From contig CM039467.1 of NCBI GenBank assembly GCA_022414725.1, forward strand, positions 13,613,037-13,677,036: a DNA stretch of 64,000 nt, read 5' to 3'. The DNA comes from Microglena sp. YARC (lineage: Eukaryota > Chlorophyta > Chlorophyceae > Chlamydomonadales > Chlamydomonadaceae). The notes under the pieces were generated by a model, which was not told where the DNA came from, did not search any database, and saw nothing but the letters and a program-made list of their open reading frames with translations. The number at the start of each line of letters is the position of its first letter. The first letter of the stretch is position 1. This document shows positions 29,636 to 39,730 of this stretch, in pieces. The position numbers and the translations under genes are program-made.

Positions 29636-31254
29636 AAGAATAGACTATCAGGTTAATCCCGCATACAATCAGGAGGGAGAATTTTCAGACAGAAATGCTT
29701 TCGGGAGCAGCTTTCGGCAGCAGGGTTACAAAAGCGTGGGGGGTTCTTCCGAGCTCGTCTGACTCGAACTCGATTCCTAGCGCGAGCAAACAGTTGATGC
29801 TGCTGTGGCCTCGCAGTTATACGGATCGTAGAGGTCGAATCGAAAAATGAAGAGCGATGATACGTGTACCGCTGTTACCCGGTCGAGGTACAACCGGGAA
29901 AACCAAACATCAGTGTCCTACTCTGATCAGCTGACCACCAGCCCAGGGATCACGGGGATGACCACCCCGGATGACCACCCCTGACCGCCCCTGACGACCT
30001 CTGATTCTGATTACCATTACCGTGCGCTTCCTTTGAAATACTTGACTTGAATTAAATTTAGTTTAGTTTGTACCGGTATCAATTTTGAGTTTATGCAAAA
30101 AACAATATTTTATCTGTACCTCTAGCCCAATTCTGCATGGGAGTTTTCTTAATTTTGGGAGGAAACGAGGGGGTACGTATGAATCTTTCCTCTCAAGTAT
30201 TTTGGCGTCATGGCCCTAAACAAACCTTGGGAAGTACTGTCGGATCTCTGACATGGTGGTGTTTTTCTAGTTGGCTCCGCCTCTAACGACCATGGCAGGG
30301 AGCTTGTCTGGTCTATTGGGGTAGGGGTAGGGGTAGGGGGTCTGGTCAGTAGGTGAATGTTTGTCTGGTCGAGGGTCGGTTAATATTTCCCTGGGGGGGG
30401 CAGTGCCCCGTGTTGAAACGCTGCCAGGCGGACATTTTTCGACCGCTCACTGTTTGGGCCTAGCCCCCACCCCCCCACCCCCCACCCACCCCGACCCACA
30501 CCACAACACACCACCAAACCACACACCACACACACACAAAAACAGCCATTTCGTGGAAACCTTTCTGCCAAATGGCTTGTCAACATATCATGCGCCTATA
30601 GTTATCTGCCATACAAAAACTTGTTTTTCTTATTAAACTCGGCTACATTCGTTTACCAGTTGTATTTGCCTGCGTTATTGCGGAGTACTCCTTTTGACAA
30701 TTTGGCGTTTTTTAGTTGTGGACGGAATTTCGCCCCAGGACGTGGGTCTCACGACATAAATATTTCACACCTCCTCACAATTAAAAAAAGGCACCGAGGA
30801 TATTTGTTGATAATTCCGTCTTCTTCTCATCTTCTTACACCTCAAATCAATGGAGTCTCGACCGTTATTTTTGCTTGCCTCATTGTGGCTCAGCATTGAG
30901 TCGCCAACTCGCCACCGTCCACTGAGCCCTCGCAAGTCGCAAACAGATCTATGCATAGCACGATTTTCTTGGGTTTCTTTGAAGTTTGAACAAATACTTT
31001 TTGAACACACAGATACCTGTTGAATAATACTGGTTTTACATCAGACGGCGATCTGCCAAATTGTTAGATGTAAACATGTAAACAAATTCAAGTCCACAAA
31101 CCAATCTAACACCATGGGGTAATATCTGACCACCTGATTGAATCACGTGCTCATGATGTGATGTTTATTGGCGGCGGTGTGTGTGTGGGGGGTGGGAAGG
31201 GGGGGGGGGGGGGGGGGGGGGGGGGAGGGTGGGAGGGGGGGGGGGGGGGGGGGG

Positions 31255-31288
<34 letters not shown>

Positions 31289-31348
31289 CGGGGGGGGGGG
31301 GGGCCGGGGGGCGGGGGGGGGGGAGGGGGGGATGGGGGGGGGGGGGGG

Positions 31349-31395
<47 letters not shown>

Positions 31396-33046
31396 GGGGG
31401 GGTGGGAGGGGGGGCGGGGGGGGGGGGGGGGGGGGGGGGGGGAGGGAAGGGGGGTAAAACAGTGTCTTCATTGAATATCGACCTTGGGTTGGTCATTCCA
31501 AACACGACGGACGGTAACGCATCTTGAACAGGGCAATATCTTTTTTTCAGGAAGACCCCCCAGCTTTTCTGCTGCCCGAGATGCGACAAAATTGTATAGC
31601 GTGCGTCCTGCGATGCAACGGACCCTTCCTTCTGGACTCTTTGGCGTTGCGCCTGCGACAGAGGATGCAGCGTCCTGAACAAAACTGATCATGAAGGCCG
31701 ATATACCGGTTTAGACCCACCACGGGTGCACTGGAACCAAACCAAACCTGTGTGGATCAAGTTCAAAACGGCTTCTGAGTTACAAAAAACAAACAGCCAG
31801 CCCAATCTCGCCTCCTCAGACATCGTTCTCGCCCCTTATCATAAGTATGTAGAGTTTAGTTTGTAAAAATATTCCGATTACATTACATTACATTACATTA
31901 CATGTTAAAGTCTACTTGACACACCGCGAGGTGTAATGAGACTCTGTGCTTTAAACAAAAAGAAAAAGCACCCACAAAGCAAAAAACCCCATTACATCAG
32001 GGGTGTGTCGAAGGACAAACAAACCAAAACTCCCACCACCGTTTTGGTGGCGTAGGTATTAAACCCCATTAGAGCAGGACCCAGAATCTTCAACACCACT
32101 TACAGTGGCGGAGGTAAGAAGGAAGCTAACAAATGAGAAGTCTCAAGAAAGAAAAAAAAAAAAAGGGATAATAAATTACGGAATGCCACTAAAAGCAGTC
32201 CAGGGCTTCCTGTCTTGCTCTTCTACAAGTAGAAAGAATAGGGTCGGCTAGGTTGCTCCAAAAAGACTTAGTGCCATTCCATTCATAAAGGGTTCTGAAT
32301 GTGGAATCGCAGAATTCCACATTCCATACGGTTAAGTCGGGTATCCTCAAAAATGGACATGCCTATAAATATCTGTAAACAGATTCTGGTAGCGGAGGAG
32401 GGCGAATATCATTATAAAAAAGGGCACTCAAACATATGCATTTCATCCTCAGTTTTTTTGGAACCCACACATTTGACAGTGTCTCAGTTGAGCGAGGGAT
32501 TGTGCTTCCGATGTGTAACGTGTGAAAAAAAAAAATCTTGCACAGCTAAAGCAGATCAAGATAAGATCAGCAATTCCAGTCATGCAAATAACAACTGGCG
32601 TACCTGCCTAAAAACAAGTTGTGGGGGAAAGAGGCTGTACAGGACTGGCCCACGCTGTTGTTGTGTGCGTTAATCAAAATCTCGATCTTAGATTGTATTC
32701 GTACTGCACAGTAACATTTGTTAGGACATCTATTCCGTACAAAATATTTGGAGGAATACAATAAGGTAATTAGGAGTATAGTCTGAATCTTAGATACCGC
32801 AGTAATAGCCTTAAAATACCAGCCACTTAATACCGCGGAGTCGCGGACACAGTCTTTGTACCGCGGCCATAGTCTTAATACAGCGGATAGCTTAGAAGAC
32901 CCTATCTTCAAAAAGTTGTGTAAGGTGGAGGAGGTGGGTCTCCCGACACATACCATTGACTCCGAGGATTCAGTTCGAATGGCGTCGCCACTCCTACAAA
33001 AGAGTAGGCGCACTTAGGAAGAGTAGGCACATACCAACAGGCTAGT
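29636..33046. other. Intergenic region between TrpRS and RAPTOR
   Basis: Should hold the RAPTOR promoter and 5' UTR, and the TrpRS 3' UTR. No TATA box or clear poly(A) signal could be assigned. It includes a CA-rich stretch (30460-30545), a 250-bp almost pure G tract (31199-31441) and five ATTAC units (31876-31902). Frames in the G tract are artefacts; text at 31480-31690 is open in several frames but not recognised. Confidence 0.6.
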
Positions 33047-33299
33047 TTAAGAGCGCCTTCGGGGTGGGACAAATCCCATGGCGTCCTTGCAGCAGCCCGC
33101 TCAGAGTTACGGAGGCTGTTTTCATCGGCCCTATCAGGCTCCCTTTGGCCATTACGGCGTCGATGTATGACTCGTCCTCCATTAGCTCGTTGTACTTGGT
33201 TTGGATGGGACGCAGGTGCTCCACCAAGGCGTCACCTAGGAGGGGCTTAAAGGTGCCCCATCGCATCTTTTTTACACCACACTCAGCTAGCACCTCCTC
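33047..33299 (-). CDS. TrpRS last exon
   Basis: Acceptor CAACACAG|GAGGAG. 33299-33125 is intact and gives WGTFKPLLGDALVEHLRPIQ and SYIDAVMAKG. Then the frame shifts twice, near 33146 (GGG for expected GGGG) and near 33090. The middle frame reads DRADENSLRNSERAAAR and the last reads DAMGFVPPRRRS, ending at TAA 33049-33047. Without correction the frame runs on to a TAG at 33044-33042. Confidence 0.85.
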
Positions 33300-33332
33300 C
33301 TGTGTTGTGGGGAGACGAAAAGGTGTGTTTGT

Positions 33333-33363
<31 letters not shown>

Positions 33364-34447
33364 GGGGGGGAGGGTGGGTAGGCTTGGGTGTGTGGGTGTG
33401 GAAAACATTTTGTCTACGTTATCTGTGCATATTCACCGACACACACACTCGCCATTCTTTCTTCTTTTTTTTCGCTCATGACTTCAAATCATTCATTCTA
33501 TATATTCAACTGTCACTCATCCACCCATTCCTCCCTACCCTCCCTCCATCCATCTGACCATCCATCCCATCGACCATCCATCCATCACTCTGACCGTCCG
33601 TCCATCCTCCGTCCCTTTGTCCATCCATTTATTTTTCCTTTGTCAACACAACACATGACACATGATCGTACCTTGGTCTTTTCCAGTTGAGAAGCTGGTA
33701 GAGGGTGAGCAGTTGTTGCACTCTGGGCGTTCAGGGTCATCAAAAAAAGAGTCCCTCTGCAGATCTGTTTTTGCAGCGCTTTGATCTGCCGGGGATAGGG
33801 TTGGTGGTTTGGTTGGTTAGATGTTTGGTGCGGGTTCTCGAGCGACCCTCACGTCCACACACACTCTTTAGCCCCCCCCCCCCCCCCACTACCCCTACCC
33901 ACCACCCCAACCCTTACCGCCCTTTAGGTACACTCTGGCCGTCAACGGGGTCATCAGAAAAAAGTCCAACTGCTGACTACTGTTTTGCAACGCTTGATCT
34001 GCCGGGGATAGGGAGGTGGTTGGCTGGGTTAGATGTCTGGTGCCCCCCCCTCCCCATCCCCCCCCTACTGCCCGACCTCTAACCAACAGACAACTCATGC
34101 CGACCCCCCCCGCCCTGCCCCCCCCTACCCCCCCCCACTCACACACCACTCATTCACACCCCACAACCACCCCTGCATTGACCCCCACCCCCCACCCCAC
34201 CCCACCCACACACTCATTCACACCCCACAACCACCCTGCATTGACCCCACCCCCATCCCCCTTCCCCCCCCGCTGTCATTACCTTGTTTAGGATGGTTTT
34301 TTCAGCATCGTCAGTCAGGTTGATCCTAGAGAGATCGTTTTTCAGCGCGCTCTTGCTCATCTTTGGACGTTGCCTGTCTTGAAGGGACATGACACGCTGC
34401 CCCACGTCACCAGCGGGGGGAACAAACATGAGACACCTCAGGGGCAC
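33047..34447 (-). CDS. Tryptophanyl-tRNA synthetase, bacterial/organellar type (3' part, frames broken)
   Basis: Class I aminoacyl-tRNA synthetase that charges tRNA-Trp; by family, the plastid or mitochondrial enzyme encoded in the nucleus. Three exons are readable on minus: 34447-34283 (VMSLQDRQRPKMSKSALKND with the KMSKS ATP-binding loop, then LSRINLTDDAE), 33785-33672 (IKRCKTDLQRD, DDPERPECNN, LLTLYQLLTGK pieced from shifted frames) and 33299-33047 (EEVLAECGVKKMRWGTFKPL, EHLRPIQTKYNELMEDESYI, then C-terminal AMGFVPPRRRS in another frame). The first half (GxHLGN motif) is not visible; only repeats from the preceding exon edge remain upstream. The shifts are one-base changes in A or G runs, which suggests raw long-read errors more than a pseudogene. 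Confidence 0.88.
33672..33785 (-). CDS. TrpRS middle exon (frameshifted)
   Basis: Acceptor CCGGCAG|ATCAAA and donor ACCAAG|GTACGA. The three frames together spell IKRCKTDLQRD, FFDDPERPECNN and LLTLYQLLTGKTK, the block after KMSKS. Extra A's near 33780 and 33768 and a missing C near 33711 explain the shifts. Confidence 0.8.
33786..34282. repeat. TrpRS intron with exon head echo
   Basis: 33934-33998 repeats the head of the middle exon behind the same acceptor (CCCCGGCAG|ATCAAGCG). It reads IKRCKT and then decays to stops. C-rich and cattcacaccccacaaccac repeats fill 34060-34270. Confidence 0.8.
34283..34447 (-). CDS. TrpRS KMSKS exon
   Basis: 55 codons, intact, phase 0, acceptor CTGTCTAG|GTGCCC and donor AACAAG|GTAATG. 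Contains PKMSKS, the class I signature loop, and SRINLTDD, typical of bacterial-type TrpRS. Joins in frame to IKRCKT of the next exon. Confidence 0.92.
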
Positions 34448-35620
34448 CTAGACAGTGAGTGTGTGTGTGTGCCCTACTGTGTGTGTGTTGTGTGTTGTGG
34501 GCTGGTGGGTGGTGGGGGGGCTCCGGTATATGTGGTGTGTTGCGGGGTGATAGCACCAGCGGGGGGGATGAACACCTCAGGCAACCTAGACAGTGAGTGT
34601 GTCGTGTGGGCGTGTGGGTGTGTGTATGTGAAGGTTGATGTGGTAGTCGTGAGGGGGGGCAGCTTTCCGGTATGGTGTGTGTGGCGGGGCGTGATAGCAC
34701 CAGCGGGGGGGGGGAATGAACACCTGGGGCACCTAGACAGTGAGTGAGGCAAGAGGCGGATAAGTGAGAGAGATGTATGATGTATGGAGAGCGTGTCTGT
34801 GTTTGTTTGTGTGTGTTTGTGTGTGTATGTATGTAAATGTGTATGGGGGGGGAGGGGGGGGGGAAGGGCGGGGGGGGGGGGGGCGGGGGCGGGGGGGGGG
34901 AGGGGGGGGGGGGGGGGGGCAGTGGGAGGGATGAACCCCCTCAGGCAACCTAGGAGTCAGTGAGTGAGGCATACAGGGCGATCATATAGTAAGAGAGAAT
35001 GCTATAGTGTGTATGAGAGTGTGTCTGTTTGTTTTTGTGGTCGTGCTTGTGTGTGGTATGTATGTGTTTGGGGGCGGGGGGAGGGCAGTGCCGAGTGGGA
35101 GGGATGAAAACACCTCCGATTGCAAGGCAACTCCATGCTGAGACAGCTGAGTGAGGCGGAGGCAAGACGTGTGAGAGACTTGTCAGTGTATGAAGAGTTG
35201 CTGTGTGTGTGTGTGTCGTGTGTGTGAAGTGTGGATCTGGGCTGTGTGTGTGTGTGGGGGGGGGTGTTGGAGGGGGGGGGGGGGGGGGGGCCGAGGCACA
35301 ACAGCGAGATGGGATGAAACCCTCGGCAACCTAGACAGTGTGTGTATGTGTGATTTACAGTCAAGGGGTAGGTGGGCTGAAGGGAAATTGGGGCAACAGT
35401 GGTATGTATTTACAGGATACCAGAAGGTAGGCGCAAATAGGCGTATCATAGCATTGGGATGAACTGAACCCGCCCAAAACACAACCGTGGAGGGCGAAGG
35501 GGAAAGTGAATAGACGTAATAGAGGTGTGAGTTTCTTTTGTTGTGTGCATTGTGGTGGTGTGAGGGTGTGTGGTGTGTGTTGGTGTGGTGGGGTGAGCAC
35601 TGAGGCAGCCTGGGCCGCAA
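34448..35620. repeat. Echo array of the TrpRS KMSKS exon head
   Basis: Copies of the exon start and acceptor (minus: ctag|gttgcctgaggtgttcat, reading LPEVFIPPAGA) occur at about 34555, 34695, 34920, 35095, 35310 and 35590, separated by GT-rich tracts. 35345-35475 is a damaged copy of the window-start dispersed repeat. Confidence 0.82.
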
Positions 35621-35989
35621 ACATGTGAGAGGCGAGAGGCGAGAAGTGAGAGAGACGATATAAGTGGGTATGAGAGTGTGAGTGTTCTTTTGTTTTGTGT
35701 GCATGTGTGTGTGGTGAGGTGTGTTATGTGTCGCATGTGTGTGTGTGGAGGGGTGGGAATCAATTACACCATGCACAACACAAATAGGCACAACACAAAC
35801 ACTGGCAGTGCGAAGAGCTAGAGGCGAGAAGGGAGAGGCATGGATGTGTGCAATGTGTGCCCCCTAGTGACTTATTGTTGAACATCGTTAACCAACGGAC
35901 ATCCTCGGATTCTTCCACTGTGCGTGTGCTCCATACACACAAAATATTACCGCCCTCAACAAAGTAACCAACACAATAAATGGCTGAAG

Positions 35990-38730
35990 TTGGAGGGGTC
36001 GACGAGGTGTAAACACCAACCTCTGTCCCCTACTTGAACACCCTTGCCCCCCAAGACCTCCATGCTTCTTCCAATGCTTTCCCTCCATAAACACACAATT
36101 TGCTCGCGTGCGCGCACGAAGGCTCCTTACATCACCAACACACATCTTATCCACTGACTCTGCCCCACACAACAAACTAATATTCAAACACACACCTCGT
36201 GACCCTGCCTACCTTGAACACCCTTCCACCCCTACCTCCCTCGCTTCTTCACTACTGCTAGCCTTTCCTAAATACGCATACACACACACACCAAACACAC
36301 TCTGTATCCTAACCTGAACACCCTTCCCCCCTACCTTCCACGCTTCTTCCACTGCTTTCCTCTCATACACTACAGCTCACACAACTACAGCACACATCAC
36401 CAAACACACAGCTGCCTCCCTACCTTGAACACCCTTCCCCCCCGAACCTCTCCTCGCTTGCTTCCACTGGGCTTTCCTCCATACACACACAGCACACACA
36501 CCGTCGCTAGCACCACCTCTCCGTGTGACCGTTACACACACAACCAAAACAGCCACTCTGCCCCCTACCTTGAACACCCTTCCCCCCTACCGACTCCTCG
36601 CTTCTTCCACTGCTTTCCTCCATACACACAACCACCAGTGCACACACACACCAAAAACGCACTCTGCCCCATACCTTGAAAATCACCCTTCCCCCCCCGA
36701 CGCTCCTCGCTTCTTCCACTGCTTTTCCTCCATACACACACACACACACAACACAATGCCTACACCCAAACACACTCTGCCCCCAGTACCTTGAACACCC
36801 TTCCCACCGACCTCCTCGCTTCTTCCACTGCTATTCTCCAGGCACATCACACACACCGGAAAATCACCATCTGCCCCCACTACCTTGAACACCCGACTTC
36901 CCCCCGACAGCTCTCGCTTTCCTTCCACTGCCCCTTTCCTCCCTACCCACACAACACACACACACTATCCAAACACACTCTGCCTAGTCAGGGGCATATA
37001 ACCTGAACACCCTTCCCCCGACCTCCTCGCTTTCCATGCTTTCTCCCCCTAACACACACACACACCACACACACACACAGCACAAACACACTCTGCCCCT
37101 ACCTTGAACACCCTTCCCCCGCTACCTCCTCGCTCTTCCACTGCTTTCCTCCCGTGACACACAACAACAACACACGACCACACACACACACACACCAACA
37201 CACTCATGGCCCCCTACCTTAGAACCCCTTCCCCCCCTATCCGGTCCTCGCTTTCTCTGTCCACTGGCTTCCCTTCCATAACACCACAACACAACCACAA
37301 CAACACAACACCCACACACACACCACATCTACATACCCACACTCTGGCCCTAACCGTTGGAACCCCTTCCCGGGGCCCTAAAGCATCCGACCCTCCTCAA
37401 AGCTTCTTACCACTGCTTTCCTCATACAAACACACACACACACGGATATCTCGTCTGTTTGTAACAGTTATCTTTTTTTTTCTAAAGCTTGCATGTACTG
37501 CTATACACACTTTTTCCAAAACAGCACCGTTTGGCCCCCTACCTTAACACCGCCTTCCCCACCATCTCCCACCCGACCTCACTCGCTTCTTCCACTGCAT
37601 TCCCATCCAATACACACACACACACCACACACACACAACCAAAACCACACACTGTGTTCAATGACACTATACTATTGTCAGCGGACACCTGCCCGCTAGC
37701 CTTGAAAACACCCTTCCCCCGAGCCCTACCGGTGATACTTACCTCTCTCGCTTCTTCCACTGCTTTCCTCCATACACACACACCACACCAAACGCAACCT
37801 CTGCCCCCGTACACCTTGAACACACCTTCCCCCCCGACTCGTCCTCAAGGCTTCTTCCACTGCTTTCCCTCCCATATGCACACACCACACACACACCACA
37901 CACGCGAGCACAGGCGCCTCAGCCGTCTGGTACACACCAAACACACTCTGGCCCCTATCCTTGAAACACCCTTCCCGCCCCACCAGTTCCTAGAGTTAAC
38001 TCGCTTCTTCCCAGTGCAAACATGGCTTCTCCTAAACACACACAACCACCACACCAAACACACCTTCTGCCCCTACCTGAACACCCTTTCCCCCCCTACC
38101 TCTCTACGGCTTCTTCACTGCTTCCTCCGTACACACACGCAATCCCACCACAACACACAGCTAACACACACACACATCCAAAACACACTTGCCCCCTACC
38201 TTGAACACCCTTCCCCCCCTACCTCCTCGCTTCTCCAACTGCTTTCCTCCATACACAACACACACAACACACAACACACAACACACCAAACACACTATCT
38301 ACCCCTACTTGAACACACCTTACCTCCTCCCGACCATCCCTCGCTTCTTCCACTGCTCTTCCTCCATACACACAATACAGACACACACACCAAACGCACT
38401 CTGCCCCTACCCTTGAACACCATTCCCCCAGCGACCTCACTCAGCTTCTTCCCACTGCTTCCTCCATCACACACACACACACACCGATCACACACACACG
38501 CGGCACGATTTACTGTTTTGGGCAGACCAAACCACACTTGCCCCCATCTATCCTTGAACACCTTCCCGCCCCAAGACCTCCGCTCGCTTCTTCCACTGCT
38601 GTTTCCTCCCATAGCACACACACACAACAGTCCAAATACGCACTCTGCCCCCGTTACCGTTCGAACACCCTTCCCCGCCCCCGACCATCTCCGTCAGCTT
38701 CTTCCACTGCTTTCCTCCCATACACACACA
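35990..38730. repeat. Echo array of the preceding TrpRS exon tail
   Basis: Roughly two dozen noisy units of 90-130 bp. Read on minus, a unit gives TATGGAGGAAAGCAGTGGAA GAAGCGAGG..., followed by a G-run, GTGTTCAAG|GTAGGGG and CA/GT spacer. The text YGGKQWKKRGG then VFK matches the TrpRS segment just before VPE(V/A)xIPPAGARVMSL (plant YGGKKWKKLGG), so the source exon probably lies in or beyond the gap. Confidence 0.78.
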
Positions 38731-39730
38731 NNNNNNNNNNNNNNNNNNNNNNNNNNNNNNNNNNNNNNNNNNNNNNNNNNNNNNNNNNNNNNNNNNNNNN
38801 NNNNNNNNNNNNNNNNNNNNNNNNNNNNNNNNNNNNNNNNNNNNNNNNNNNNNNNNNNNNNNNNNNNNNNNNNNNNNNNNNNNNNNNNNNNNNNNNNNNN
38901 NNNNNNNNNNNNNNNNNNNNNNNNNNNNNNNNNNNNNNNNNNNNNNNNNNNNNNNNNNNNNNNNNNNNNNNNNNNNNNNNNNNNNNNNNNNNNNNNNNNN
39001 NNNNNNNNNNNNNNNNNNNNNNNNNNNNNNNNNNNNNNNNNNNNNNNNNNNNNNNNNNNNNNNNNNNNNNNNNNNNNNNNNNNNNNNNNNNNNNNNNNNN
39101 NNNNNNNNNNNNNNNNNNNNNNNNNNNNNNNNNNNNNNNNNNNNNNNNNNNNNNNNNNNNNNNNNNNNNNNNNNNNNNNNNNNNNNNNNNNNNNNNNNNN
39201 NNNNNNNNNNNNNNNNNNNNNNNNNNNNNNNNNNNNNNNNNNNNNNNNNNNNNNNNNNNNNNNNNNNNNNNNNNNNNNNNNNNNNNNNNNNNNNNNNNNN
39301 NNNNNNNNNNNNNNNNNNNNNNNNNNNNNNNNNNNNNNNNNNNNNNNNNNNNNNNNNNNNNNNNNNNNNNNNNNNNNNNNNNNNNNNNNNNNNNNNNNNN
39401 NNNNNNNNNNNNNNNNNNNNNNNNNNNNNNNNNNNNNNNNNNNNNNNNNNNNNNNNNNNNNNNNNNNNNNNNNNNNNNNNNNNNNNNNNNNNNNNNNNNN
39501 NNNNNNNNNNNNNNNNNNNNNNNNNNNNNNNNNNNNNNNNNNNNNNNNNNNNNNNNNNNNNNNNNNNNNNNNNNNNNNNNNNNNNNNNNNNNNNNNNNNN
39601 NNNNNNNNNNNNNNNNNNNNNNNNNNNNNNNNNNNNNNNNNNNNNNNNNNNNNNNNNNNNNNNNNNNNNNNNNNNNNNNNNNNNNNNNNNNNNNNNNNNN
39701 NNNNNNNNNNNNNNNNNNNNNNNNNNNNNN
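38731..39730. other. Assembly gap (1000 N)
   Basis: Exactly 1000 N, a conventional placeholder, so the true distance is unknown. It separates the TrpRS echo array from the 42-bp satellite. Frames drawn across it are meaningless. Confidence 0.99.

Noticed and set aside
29553..29762. 69-codon plus-strand frame opposite RAPTOR exon 1
   Set aside because: It has only a GTG start and lies antisense to a better-supported coding exon.
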